Both the position numbers and the translations under genes were made by a program. A stretch of 58,951 nt of DNA. Origin: Hondaea fermentalgiana. Its lineage: Eukaryota > Sar > Bigyra > Thraustochytrida > Thraustochytriidae. Shown in pieces: positions 28,563 through 37,691 of this stretch (within the stretch, counting starts at the first letter, position 1; each line of letters starts with the position of its first letter). The notes beneath the pieces are model-generated. The model ran no database searches. It was not told the DNA's origin and worked only from the letters and a program-made list of their open reading frames with translations. The stretch spans positions 85,677 through 144,627 of the forward strand of contig NPFB01000095.1 of NCBI GenBank assembly GCA_014084085.1. Reading direction: 5' to 3'.

Positions 28563-30941
28563 CTAGGCCGGATAGGCTGATATCGCTTCAAGGGAAGACG
28601 CAGACGTTCGCACTTCATCGCAGAGTACGCAAAACTTGTGGAAAAGATAGTCGCAAAACGATCCCTGCAAAGTGCTCTTGTACTGCTTCGTACTGATGGC
28701 GTCAATGTTGACGGCCAAAACTGTGTCAGCAAGCTTCCGCTCCGGCGAAGATTCTTTGGCGGTAAAACAGCGCTTAACATCGGCTGCATCCAGAGGACTG
28801 AACTTTTGAGGAACTTTGGCGTTGGCTTCTGAAGCAGCCCGATGGCGCGATGACGCCCGCTCGAACGCTTGTTTGCTTGCGCAAGACATGCAGTCGGGCC
28901 GGTAAACGGCCAGGTATTCTTTGACGAGTGTCTCGAGAAGTTTGGAGCCCGCTTGGAAGATCAATGCCGCGAACGGATCCGTACCGGAATTCCAGACATC
29001 GTTAACGGCGAGCTTGAAGGGTCTAACAACAAAGCGGTACATGTCGAGATAGACGCCTCCCCGCGAGTAAAGAGCAAGGAGACGGACAAGTTGGCTCTCG
29101 TGAAGGCGCGCGTACTTGCTGGACCGAATATTATCGAGCACCTCGTGAACACGCAAAAGTGTTTTGGCATCTAAATTTGCATGTCCTGCAAGCGCATTGA
29201 CATCATATGGCTCAACAAAGACATCGTAGCCCGCTTCTGCCAGGACTGCAAAGCGAGACCGCGTGGGGGAGAGCGTGTTGCTGTAAATCACGACCCGAGC
29301 ATTCGGATGATGGTAAAGAACAAACTCGACGGCGCGTACCATGCGCCATTTGATTGTAGCAGCGTCCTCGTTGAAAACAAAGTGGAATGAATCGTGAAGC
29401 GGTTCGCTTTCGAAGTGCACGCCCTTGCCCAAACGTAAAAGAGGAATATTACCAAATAGTCGCGCAGAGTCTTCGTAAATCTTGGAGCGGCGCCGAAAAG
29501 TGTTCCAAAATGCAGCGCGATAGCGATCTGACTTGTGAACACCAGGATTCGCGGGCATTTGGTTAACGTCAAATTTCCAGGGTTCCCCTTCCTTTTGGAT
29601 ATGAAAGAGCTCAAGAAGCCCAGCCGTGCGATTGCCTCCGCCACCCGGGAGCTTTGGGGTGTCTACGAAAATGACCGATGCACCCTGCGCGTTGGCGGGG
29701 AGAGCGGAGTGGATCCGACTTGTGATGACCACTTTGGCGTTTTCCGCATATTGCGTTGCAAGACCGTACGCGTATTCGTAGCGCTTGACTCTGAAAGGCC
29801 AGATGGTCTTGAGGGGCTGAATTCCTTGGGGAAGCCTTTTGATTGGATCTTTTGCTCCGGGGGGGTAGGGCCCGCCTCGCGCGTCGATGTTATAGATGGT
29901 ACTACGCACGACCCCAAAGCGGCTTGGGTTGTGACGGCTGCCCACGTCGATGGTGAGCGTCATACATGCGCTAAAGTACGAGCGAATGCCGATCCTTTGG
30001 AAGAATGCATGCGTGGCCGTGTCGCGCGCTCCAATCGCGCCGTAGCGCGCATTGTAGCTTTTGAACCAATCAATATTTTTCTGGACCATCTTTTGTGCGG
30101 CACCGCTCACGTGCATTGAGACAGCAATAGGATTGACAGTCTCAAGATCTGAGAGCCAGGGAATGTCGTACCCCCACCATGCGTTCAAAACAATATGCCC
30201 GCGGCTTTCAGGGAGGTGCTTGTCGCGCTCAATAAAGTCGGTGACATAGGGAAAAAATTGACTGCCCCCAAACACTTGCATTTCATCTCCAGCGTTACCG
30301 AGATTTGGGTGCGCTTGCACCTGCTCTTCGTAATCGAGAACTGAATAGAACTCGGGCATGTCCACGTTGAACGTAGGCCGCAATATTGGGGCGACATCGT
30401 CGGCTTCTGGATCAAAGTCGGCAAAGTTGGTCAGTTGCTCGGTGCATATGGCGTCTGCCCTCGGCTCACCCAAGGTTCGCGCGCAGGCATATGAAGATTC
30501 TGCGGCTTTGAGGAGGATTGCAATAGATTGAACGTGATGCGGAAAATTCATGCCGAGCCTGATCTTCTGAAAGGCGTGATGGGCGATGAAGCGCTCGTAC
30601 TTGGAGAATCGAGCAAGTTCGCGCAGATTGATGCTTGCACTATCTGGAAACGCTTCCCGACAGCGTGTATACGCGCAGATAACGGTATCGTCCGGGCACA
30701 CTGCGTCACCGGGCGCCGCGGCGTCGTACAGCCAAAGAACATAGTGCTGTCTGCCGTCAGGTCGGCAGAGGGAGCCTTTTTGCTCGACCAGGTCAGCAGT
30801 ACTGGATGAGCTCAAGTCTTCGAAGGAGCCTTCGCTTGAATTGATGACCGTCCACTCCATTCGAGTTAGGAAAAGCCCCATGGCAAAGAGCATTACGGCA
30901 AAGCCAAAGATGGTCTTGCCCTGCGACGACAACCGAGCCAT
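28563..30941 (-). CDS. Fused polysaccharide pyruvyltransferase / GT32 (A4GALT-like) glycosyltransferase, type II membrane protein
   Basis: 792 residues from the ATG at 30941, directly before a signal-anchor helix (TIFGFAVMLFAMGLFL), as in Golgi glycosyltransferases. Residues ~75-470 resemble a polysaccharide pyruvyltransferase: GHIVLNAWWGYDIPWL, GAIGARDTATHAFFQRIGI, and the typical late motif KVVITSRIHSALPANAQGAS. Residues ~510-660 resemble GT32/alpha-1,4-galactosyltransferase folds: FHFVFNED, RAVEFVLYHHPNARVVIYS, YARLHESQLVRLLALYSRGG and VYLDMYRFVVRPF. The usual Asp-x-Asp after GGxYL is D633-M634-Y635, so the second metal-binding Asp is missing. Activity of this half is therefore doubtful unless another acid substitutes. 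Inference: a lumenal Golgi enzyme that adds pyruvate ketals to surface or matrix glycans, with the GT half either adding the acceptor sugar or recognising it. Confidence 0.75.
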   Translation of the reverse strand: MARLSSQGKTIFGFAVMLFAMGLFLTRMEWTVINSSEGSFEDLSSSSTADLVEQKGSLCRPDGRQHYVLWLYDAAAPGDAVCPDDTVICAYTRCREAFPDSASINLRELARFSKYERFIAHHAFQKIRLGMNFPHHVQSIAILLKAAESSYACARTLGEPRADAICTEQLTNFADFDPEADDVAPILRPTFNVDMPEFYSVLDYEEQVQAHPNLGNAGDEMQVFGGSQFFPYVTDFIERDKHLPESRGHIVLNAWWGYDIPWLSDLETVNPIAVSMHVSGAAQKMVQKNIDWFKSYNARYGAIGARDTATHAFFQRIGIRSYFSACMTLTIDVGSRHNPSRFGVVRSTIYNIDARGGPYPPGAKDPIKRLPQGIQPLKTIWPFRVKRYEYAYGLATQYAENAKVVITSRIHSALPANAQGASVIFVDTPKLPGGGGNRTAGLLELFHIQKEGEPWKFDVNQMPANPGVHKSDRYRAAFWNTFRRRSKIYEDSARLFGNIPLLRLGKGVHFESEPLHDSFHFVFNEDAATIKWRMVRAVEFVLYHHPNARVVIYSNTLSPTRSRFAVLAEAGYDVFVEPYDVNALAGHANLDAKTLLRVHEVLDNIRSSKYARLHESQLVRLLALYSRGGVYLDMYRFVVRPFKLAVNDVWNSGTDPFAALIFQAGSKLLETLVKEYLAVYRPDCMSCASKQAFERASSRHRAASEANAKVPQKFSPLDAADVKRCFTAKESSPERKLADTVLAVNIDAISTKQYKSTLQGSFCDYLFHKFCVLCDEVRTSASSLEAISAYPA

Positions 30942-31179
30942 TGTGCCAAGAAGAAGAAGGAGAAGAAGAAGCAGACGCGGCTCTCTATCGCCAACAGAAC
31001 AGAGAGTTACCTGAGGTCTGCCTGCCTGCTTCACTCCGTATCTGTCTCTCGGTGTGGCGCCGCGCACCTGCCCGCTCACGTGGGCCTGTAACCAAAGCTC
31101 GATCTCCTTCGAGCTTTTCTTCGTCTGCCAGCTGGGTTGCTCTCTTCGCAGCGAATAACGACGCCTTTGCTTTCGAAAA

Positions 31180-31181
<2 letters not shown>

Positions 31182-31214
<33 letters not shown>
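31182..31214. repeat. GAAA tetranucleotide microsatellite
   Basis: About eight uninterrupted AAAG/GAAA units. Confidence 0.95.
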
Positions 31215-31730
31215 TGAATTGGCCTACAGTGTTCTTGTTGTTTTGGGCACCCCGCGGCAGCAATTTTTTTTTGGTAGGAGAAAAGGGGTTTGGGGCGCCA
31301 AGTAATGCGCGCTGCGCGCAGTAAGTAGGCCCTCTCCGTCTCAACATGATGTCTCAATGAGTCAGCTTTGGATTGGAGGGGTCAAGCTCATCTCTGCCAA
31401 AGAGATGAAATGAACTTAATTCCGCAAAACAAGGGCTTATTTCTCGTTTCTCGAAAGCTTCGAAAATCGAGAAATCAACAGCAAGGAGAGCTCGTTTAGA
31501 GACAACAGATGAACGCGAGAGATTTCGCTTCGGTGCAAAGATTTGTTTGGGGCTGAGAATTAAGATTATCATTTGTGCAAGTACTGAGGCCTTCTCCTGA
31601 TTTTTGACGTATTTGAAGAAGTGCGTTGATGGCGATTCCTGTAGACTTGGGCTCGCCTTTTGACTTGAACTAGCTTCATGCGCAAGAGAGTGTTGAATTC
31701 TATCAGCAATACTTTTATTAGTATAAGAAT

Positions 31731-31772
31731 TTGTTTTGTTTTGTTTTGTTTGGTTTGGTTTGGTTTGGTTTT
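31731..31772. repeat. GTTTT then GTTTG pentanucleotide microsatellite
   Basis: TTGTT pentamers change phase-for-phase into TTGGT pentamers, then end in an A-rich run. Confidence 0.93.
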
Positions 31773-31842
31773 TATAAAAAAAAAATAATGCGACCACACA
31801 AAGGAGAAAAGGTGGGTAACTCGAGGCATATGTCTACGGTGC

Positions 31843-32568
31843 CTAGACGTCTGCCACCTTCTTCTTCATGAGTTCGAAGCAAACGTGGCGAAACTCAGGA
31901 CAGGCGCGCTCCTTGAGCTCATCAGGGAGCGGGGCTGGGCCGATGCGCTTGAATCCGCGACGCGAATAAAAGCCCAAGAGATCGTCGCGAATGCTAATGA
32001 CATCCATGACAATCTCACCCGCAGGACTCAGCTGCTTTTTGAGATGGAGTTGCGCTGCCTGCACGAGTAGCGAACCGATACCCCTACCGCCGTACATGAG
32101 CGGCACAGAGACCATCGCAAAGTGGCCAACGTCTTTCTTTTGGTCCCAGTCGATGCGAACGCAGCCCTGAAGCTGCTTGTTGACTGGATCTTCGTACACG
32201 AGCACGGTGCTCTCGGTGCCCTCAACCATTTTGCGCACGTCAGCGCCATCTGTGCCGACGCGGAAACGCTGACCTTGAGACCAGATGAAGCCGTCTCCCT
32301 CGTAAAAGGCGACATTGACGAGTTCGGACAAGATCTTGAGCTCCAGTGCGTTCGTCGTGGCTTCGCGGATGTGATCCAGGCTGGACGGCGCGTGCCGCAC
32401 GCCCTTGGCATCGACGACGAGGCCGTCCCCGCTTGTCTTTGTGGCCAGAGTTCTACTCGATGCTGCGCGGGCAGCTGCTTTGCTGCGCAAGGCCACCAGG
32501 ACGCCGACGCCGGCGACAGCGAGTGCCAGGCCTGGTGCGGCAGCCCTCGACGCGGTCTGAGACATCAT
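31843..32568 (-). CDS. GNAT-family N-acetyltransferase with N-terminal hydrophobic segment
   Basis: 241 residues; tandem ATG codons at 32568 and 32565. The N-terminal AAPGLALAVAGVGVLVAL is a hydrophobic, Ala-rich stretch followed by basic residues, which could be a membrane anchor or an organelle-targeting peptide. The GNAT core is visible: GCVRIDWDQ and HFAMVSVPLMYGGRGIGSLL, with the acetyl-CoA loop (R/Q-x-x-G-x-G/A) as GGRGIGS at about residues 160-166, then VMDVISIRDDLLGFYSRRGF, the typical last beta-alpha element. The substrate is unknown. Divergent from the SFI1-like gene. Confidence 0.85.
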   Translation of the reverse strand: MMSQTASRAAAPGLALAVAGVGVLVALRSKAAARAASSRTLATKTSGDGLVVDAKGVRHAPSSLDHIREATTNALELKILSELVNVAFYEGDGFIWSQGQRFRVGTDGADVRKMVEGTESTVLVYEDPVNKQLQGCVRIDWDQKKDVGHFAMVSVPLMYGGRGIGSLLVQAAQLHLKKQLSPAGEIVMDVISIRDDLLGFYSRRGFKRIGPAPLPDELKERACPEFRHVCFELMKKKVADV

Positions 32569-33641
32569 GGTATCCTCTAGTCTGTAGCACCTCTTATCTG
32601 CTTTTGCTGCAACCCCGCGTGCGAAGCGAGAATCTGGTTTTGATGTGATTGATGACTGCTCTTCTTCCGTAGGTACTACTAGGCCTATACTAGGCCAAGG
32701 CTTATTAGTACAGTTATAGTACAGGCAGTCTTCTCACGCGCTGCTTTTGAAGGGAAGAAAAAAAATACAAAGTTTGCAGCAGCAGCTCGCTCAAGACTAG
32801 GGCAACTTCGCCAAGCCGGCAGCTGAGACTCTCGGAGACAGTTCCGCGAAGGCTGCTTTCCAGGCTGGCGTCTTCTCGATTGCTTGCGTTGCTCGCTCAG
32901 CTGTAGATCAATCTGGATGGACGGGTGTAGTGTGATCACACGACGATGATCTTTCGCGACGTTTGTTTGTGGCCATGAGACCGAAGACCATGCCATGTCA
33001 TCAAAGCTATGCCGGAGCCTGAGGTTTCCGGAGACTGTTCCGCGAAGGCTGCTTCCCAGCCCCCTCTCCTCTTCTCATTTGCTTGCGTCGCACGCTCTGC
33101 TCAATGTACAAAAAGCGGGATCACTAGACAACGATTCTTCGCGACTTCTCTTTGAGCCATCATTTCATCTTACTTGAGACCGAAACCATCTCATCATACA
33201 TCAATACAGGGACAACCTCCGAGGCGGCAAGCACAGATCCTTCAGCCTCCTTCCCGCTTTCCTGCGTTGCTCGCTCAGCTCGATCTGGACGGGTGTGATC
33301 CTACGACGATGATCCTTTGCGACTTTTGTCGGAGCCCTCGTCCCATCTTGCGACGAAAGCTGTGTCACGCCGGCTGAGTGATTCGGAGGGTCCACCAACT
33401 TGAACGTTCACTGGGATGCTGTCTGTGTTTCATAGCTCGGGCCCGAAAGAGAGGTTGATCATACTTTTCTGCTTCATCGTCGCAGTTGCAATCAGGGGTT
33501 GCGAGGCAGCAACTTGGCGTGGAGGAGCACGCGAAGACGAGCGCGTCGAGGGCGAATGCCGGGCCCAGGCCGCGCAGGCACAGGCGGAGTCGATCTGGCG
33601 AGTGCAGCGCCCTGCCGGCAAGCCGCTCGCAGAGGTGCGCC
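32569..33641. promoter_or_regulatory. Divergent region between GNAT and SFI1-like genes
   Basis: 1,073 bp, more than half of it occupied by the ~190-bp tandem repeat. The remaining part next to the GNAT gene is AT-richer with TACTA/CTAGG motifs (about 32670-32715). Confidence 0.5.
32815..33391. repeat. Degenerate tandem repeat, about 170-196 bp units, three copies plus a partial fourth
   Basis: Unit starts: GCCGGCAGCTGAG at 32815, GCCGGAGCCTGAGG at 33011, an eroded start near 33200, and GCCGGCTGAGTG at 33369 (partial). Shared blocks occur in the same order: CGGAGAC.GTTCCGCGAAGGC (units 1 and 2); TGCGTTGCTCGCTCAGCT, then GATCTGGA/ATCTGGATGGACGGG, then ACGACGATGATC and TTCGCGAC (units 1 and 3, weaker in unit 2); TTGAGACCGAA/ATGAGACCGAA (units 1 and 2). 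No coding frame persists across units. Confidence 0.8.
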
Positions 33642-33697
33642 ATGGCGCCAGTGGCGGCATCAGCAAGTGAGCTAGCAACGGAGAAGCAGCTCCTCCT

Positions 33698-33730
<33 letters not shown>

Positions 33731-34385
33731 GGACGAAGAGGAGGAGGAGGATGTCGCGGAAGATCACTGCCCGTGGGGCAGGTTTGCACGCGCGTCGCAT
33801 TTGGTCAAACATGTGTTCAATGCGTGGGCAGATCTTGTCGATGATCATCGGACGTGGAGACTTCAAGTGATCAAAGCATGTCGGTTCAAGATTGAGCGCG
33901 TGGATGTACGCATCAAACGAGAGACACTCGCGCGATGGCGAGCTAATGCAGGATTCATGAAACATCTCGCAACATCGAATGACCTTGTCAAAGACAGCAG
34001 CGAGGGATTGCCTATCTCAAGCGCTCAAGCGCAAGTGCTTAATGACCTCATGCAAGAACTCGAAGAATCTTCCCAATTGGACTCGTTCTCACCGCCAGCA
34101 GCACCTCCTACGGCGCCATTGATCGAGAACCATGTGTTAACCGCCAAAGAGGCGACCGGTGGCCCTCAAACCTTGTCTACCAATGAAGCGCTACGTGACA
34201 TGTTGCTCGCTTGGGCCGAAGTTGCCATGAAATTACAGCATGACCGCGCACTCCGTGTCCAAGCAGATCGCTTCTGTGCCTATCACATCAAGTTTCGCAT
34301 GTTTCGCGTGTGGCGTGCAAGCATGCGCTCTGCCGACGGAATTGAAAGCCGCTCAACATCGCAGAAAATGATACAATTTAAATGA
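33642..34385 (+). CDS. SFI1-like (centrin-binding repeat) small protein
   Basis: 247 residues from the ATG at 33642 (MAPVAASASEL); the frame is open upstream but without another ATG in a good context. A Gln run (CAG repeat, 33699-33729) and Glu run occupy residues ~20-38. Two segments carry the spacing of Sfi1 repeats, hydrophobic-x-x-W with Arg-rich helices: VFNAWADLVDDHR to LARWRANAGF (~50-105) and LLAWAEVAMKLQ to MFRVWRASM (~185-230). Sfi1 repeats bind centrin in centrosomal, spindle-pole or basal-body fibres; mammalian and yeast Sfi1 are much longer, so this is a short relative, not a clear orthologue. The stop is only 6 bp from the convergent lipocalin stop. Confidence 0.7.
33699..33729 (+). 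repeat. CAG repeat encoding poly-Gln
   Basis: About ten uninterrupted CAG triplets in the SFI1-like gene. Confidence 0.95.
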
Positions 34386-34391
34386 TGTACA

Positions 34392-34904
34392 TTACTTTTG
34401 GTCGCCGGGTGTGACGCCATTGTGCTTGGGGTATTCAAGCTTGTCGAGGTCAAATCCCTCATTGCGAGCCACGGCGAGGCGCCCGTCAATGACGTCTTGC
34501 GGCAGCGAGGTCTCGCGGCCCATGAGCCAGAGGTACGAGCGGCTGGGATGACCGACGAGAACCCACTTGTACTCTGGGTCAAGATCCATAATGACGTAAC
34601 TGAGCTTGATGGGCCACACGGGCGAAGCTTGCCAGCGCCCGGAGGACTGCGGAAAACCGCCCGTGTAGATCTTTTGCGGAATGCTCTTGACGGGTCCGTC
34701 AAGCGAGCCCTTGTTGAGCGTAAAGTCTACATCAATGCGCTGTTTCGCTTCGTCCCATGTGTACACTTCGGTCGGGTTGCACCCGTTTTTCTCGAACGGG
34801 GTTGGCAGCACTGCCACCACCTTCCACGTGCCCAGCATGCGGCCCACGTCGACCGTGTCCACCGCCTTGAGGGAAGGCTTGAAACATGACGTCGCGATGC
34901 CCAT
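34392..34904 (-). CDS. Lipocalin of the Blc/apolipoprotein D type, predicted N-myristoylated
   Basis: 170 residues, typical for the family. The lipocalin motif GTWKVVAVLPTPFEKN (residues ~25-40) holds the structurally conserved G-x-W. Blc-type features follow: EVYTWDE, IDVDFTLNKG, a strand near LSYVIMDLDPEYKWVLVGHP and the last block SYLWLMGRETSLPQDVIDGR, ending in AVARNEGFDLDKLEYP as in bacterial Blc. These proteins bind lysophospholipids or other membrane lipids and often respond to membrane stress. Instead of a secretory signal or bacterial lipobox the start is MGIATSCFKPS: Gly2 with Ser6 and Cys7 suits myristoylation plus palmitoylation, placing it on the cytosolic membrane face (inference). 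Stop faces the SFI1-like gene at 6 bp. Confidence 0.9.
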   Translation of the reverse strand: MGIATSCFKPSLKAVDTVDVGRMLGTWKVVAVLPTPFEKNGCNPTEVYTWDEAKQRIDVDFTLNKGSLDGPVKSIPQKIYTGGFPQSSGRWQASPVWPIKLSYVIMDLDPEYKWVLVGHPSRSYLWLMGRETSLPQDVIDGRLAVARNEGFDLDKLEYPKHNGVTPGDQK

Positions 34905-35717
34905 CTTGGCAAGTCTCTCGCTTGTTCTTCTTCCTGACGAGTGTGTACACCTCCTTCTCCTCCTCCTTCTGCTTGCTACAACGATGCTCTTCTTGGTTTG
35001 CTTTGTTCGCTGGGGTCGTTGCGGTTCTGCCTACCATGTAGTGCGAGCTGCTGCTGCTGCTGTACTGCGCGCAGAGCCTCGCGCCTCATCATCACGATGT
35101 CCAGTCTAGCTTTCAACCAAAGAAAGTCAACGAGCTCGCTACATTTGCGTTGCGCACACACCTTCTGTGTCCACCAAAAATTCCTCGACACCGTGTCACC
35201 TCGGTTTCGCAGAGAGTGCTTGTCGACCAAAGTTGTCTGTCGTCGCGGCAGATGTGTTGGTCGGGGTCCTGTCTTCAAAGATCGAGCGTTAAGAAGGGAC
35301 CAAGCTCGCAGCGCCGACGACCTTGATGAGATAACTGGCCGATGAGCTAGGTCTAAGCTAGCACTCCTACCTCCTCTTTTCGACGAGCTCCATCAACATC
35401 TCCAGAACAAGGAATATCTGGCTGCTGCAGCTGCTGCCGCTCACCGTTTCGGTGCGACTCGCATCTTCGACCGGCACCGCACCGATGTGAACTCGGCGCC
35501 AGAACGTCATCGCCGCCCTCCTCCATCTCCTCACCCTCACCCACCCTCACCATCCTCGTCTTCAATGCGCCATCTTCTCCGAAAACCCCGCCAGCAACAG
35601 CAACTACATCTGCACTGCACGCAGCAGCAGCAGCAGCTGCAGCCTCAAACCCCCTCGCGCCAACCAACTCTTCGCGCCGTGTCTTCGTCCTCTCACACAA
35701 AGTTCGTCGCCCCGCGC

Positions 35718-35745
35718 GCTCAGCTCAGCTCAGCTCAGCTCAGCT
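35718..35745. repeat. CTCAG/CAGCT pentanucleotide repeat
   Basis: Five tandem CAGCT units, then a variant, upstream of the kinase gene. Confidence 0.9.
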
Positions 35746-35951
35746 GCAGCTCGCCGCGGCTTTCTTCGGCGCAACGCGACGCCGAATCTTTGCGGCGGCG
35801 ATTGCTGCGGATCCGGCAGCAAAAGCAAGCCCCAGAGGGACCTGCGGCCAGAGCACAGCAGCGAACAAGACGAGCGAGACGAGCCTCGACACGAGACGAG
35901 CGAGCTCAAACCCCTTTTCGCTCGCCGCCGCGGGAGCTCGCGCGCCCGCCC

Positions 35952-36051
35952 NNNNNNNNNNNNNNNNNNNNNNNNNNNNNNNNNNNNNNNNNNNNNNNNN
36001 NNNNNNNNNNNNNNNNNNNNNNNNNNNNNNNNNNNNNNNNNNNNNNNNNNN
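35952..36051. other. Assembly gap, 100 N
   Basis: Exactly 100 N, probably a placeholder of unknown true size, flanked by GC-rich low-complexity sequence (CGCCCGCCC on the left). Confidence 1.
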
Positions 36052-36284
36052 GGCAGGAGCGGAGCCGCGCGCACGCCCGCCCCGGCTGGCTGGCCTCCCG
36101 CCGCACCGCGCGGCCGCCGCGCAGCGTTCGCGGAGAGGACCGGGACGCGCGCCATCCCGGAGCTCGAGGACGCCGAGCAGACGCGCGCGGAGAGCGACGA
36201 CAGCGACGACGTTGAGAGCGACGAGAAGAACATAAAGAAGGAGGAGGAGGAGGAGGAGGAGGAGAAGAGAGGGAAAGCGTAAAG

Positions 36285-36450
36285 ATGGGCAACCAGACGA
36301 GTGGGCGCAGCAAGGTCTCGCGGAAAAGCCGCCGCGACGGCGGCGCAACAGCAACAGCAACAGCAGCGGGAGCCTCGGGCCCTGCCGGCTATGGCCAAGC
36401 TCAGTATGGAGCGCCGCCACCACCTCCGCCTCAGCAGCAGTACGCGCCCT

Positions 36451-36482
<32 letters not shown>

Positions 36483-36505
36483 CAGCAGTACCAACAGTAT
36501 GCAGC

Positions 36506-36556
<51 letters not shown>

Positions 36557-37691
36557 TACGGCGGCGCAACAGCAACAAATGGCCGCGCAATACCAGCAGC
36601 GTGCACAGCAGCAACAGCATCAGCAACAGCAGCAAGCAGCCATGAACCCGCAGGCACAGTCGCCGCAGGGCGGAGACCGCAGGCTGCAACTGACCCGAAC
36701 GCTGTCCTTGCGGCCTGACGGAGACACGCTCTCCTTGCTGCACCAGTACTACGAGGTGTCCTTCAACAAGGAGTCCGAGCTGGGTCGCGGCCATTACGCC
36801 ACAGTATTTCGCGGTCGCAACCGTGCGACAGGCCAGGCGGTCGCCGTGAAGCGCATTCGCCGCTCGCTCGCCCGGCCAGCAACTCTCAAGACCGAGATCC
36901 GTGCCTTGCGCAAGGTGCGCGGCCACCCGAACATTGTCAACCTCTTTGATTGCTTTTACGACAACGAATACGTCTGTCTGGTCATGGAGCTTCTCGGCGG
37001 CGGCGAGCTATTTGACCGCATTGTGGCCAATGGCGCCTACAGCGAACGCGACGCCTCATGTCACGTGCGCAAGATCGCTTCCGCGCTCGCCTTCATGCAC
37101 TCCAACGGTATTGTCCACAGAGACTTGAAACCAGAGAATCTGGTACTCGTTGATCGGAGACCCAACGCCGATATTAAAATCTCCGACTTTGGTTTATCGA
37201 AAATCATCGACGATACAAACGAGTCAGTTCTGCGCACGGTCTGCGGTACGCGAGCCTACAGCGCTCCCGAGGTGGGCTTCGGAGGTCCCGCGCGCGGAGG
37301 AAACTACACCAACAAGTGCGACTCGTGGTCTCTCGGCGTTATTCTCTACGTCATTCTCGTGGCCTATCACCCCTTTGACCCATATGGAGACTCCACGGAC
37401 AACGAGATTTGGTATCGCATCACACGCGGAAATTGGAGCTTCGACGATGAAGCCTGGGAGGCCATTTCCAGCGGCGCCAAAGATCTCATCAAGCACCTCA
37501 TTTGCGTCGACCCCTCGCAGCGCTTTAGCATGGCGCAGGTTCTTGCGCACCCGTGGATTGCCCAGTACAATCAGGTTCCGGCCACCCCACTCAAGTCCCT
37601 TAGCGCACAGCAAGGCCGCTCCCTGCGCAATGTCTTGTCTTCCGTTGCGCCGCCGCCGCAGATCGACGAAATGGACTTTGACAACGTCTAG
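36285..37691 (+). CDS. CaMK-type serine/threonine protein kinase with poly-Gln N-terminus and myristoylation motif
   Basis: 468 residues from MGNQTSGRSK at 36285; Gly2 and Ser6 fit N-myristoylation, followed by basic residues. Residues ~50-125 are Gln-rich. The kinase domain spans ~160-425: Gly loop LGRGHYATVF, catalytic Lys189 (AVAVKRI), GGELFDRI, H278-R-D-LKPEN, D301-FG, activation segment ending AYSAPE and WSLGVILYVILVAYHPFDPY. All catalytic residues are present, so it should be active. The fold is closest to CaMK/CHK2/DCAMKL kinases (MELLGGGELFDRI; LRTVCGTRAYSAPE). There are no EF hands, and the ~45-residue tail after the domain (QYNQVPATPLKSL...) is too short for a clear calmodulin site. 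Likely membrane-associated signalling kinase; substrate unknown. Confidence 0.92.
36431..36643 (+). repeat. CAG/CAA repeat encoding the poly-Gln region of the kinase
   Basis: Several blocks of CAG with CAA interruptions, separated by Tyr/Ala codons, the longest around 36509-36553. Confidence 0.93.

Larger units (their letters stand above)
30942..31842. other. Intergenic region (901 bp) with microsatellites
   Basis: Same-strand spacer between two minus-strand genes. It is AT-rich and holds a GAAA tract (31182-31214), a T run near 31265, and a GTTTT/GTTTG tract (31731-31772) followed by A-rich sequence. Open frames here are composed of these repeats and are not supported as genes. Confidence 0.5.
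34905..36284. promoter_or_regulatory. Divergent region between lipocalin and CaMK-type kinase, interrupted by an assembly gap
   Basis: 1,380 bp including 100 N. It contains CTC/CCT-rich and CAG-rich stretches, a CTCAG pentamer repeat (35718-35745), and GC-rich CGC/GCG sequence around the gap. The open frames that span it rely on the N run and have no domain, so I do not call a gene. Confidence 0.5.

Noticed and set aside
31354..31797. 147-codon minus-strand open frame
   Set aside because: Begins in a pentamer microsatellite and has no recognisable features.
32815..33391. CRISPR-like array
   Set aside because: Units of 170-196 bp, diverged throughout, no short constant repeat, eukaryotic context.
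35487..36215. Open frame across the N gap on either strand
   Set aside because: The gap length is arbitrary, so the frame is meaningless; flanks are CAG and CGC repeats without domain.
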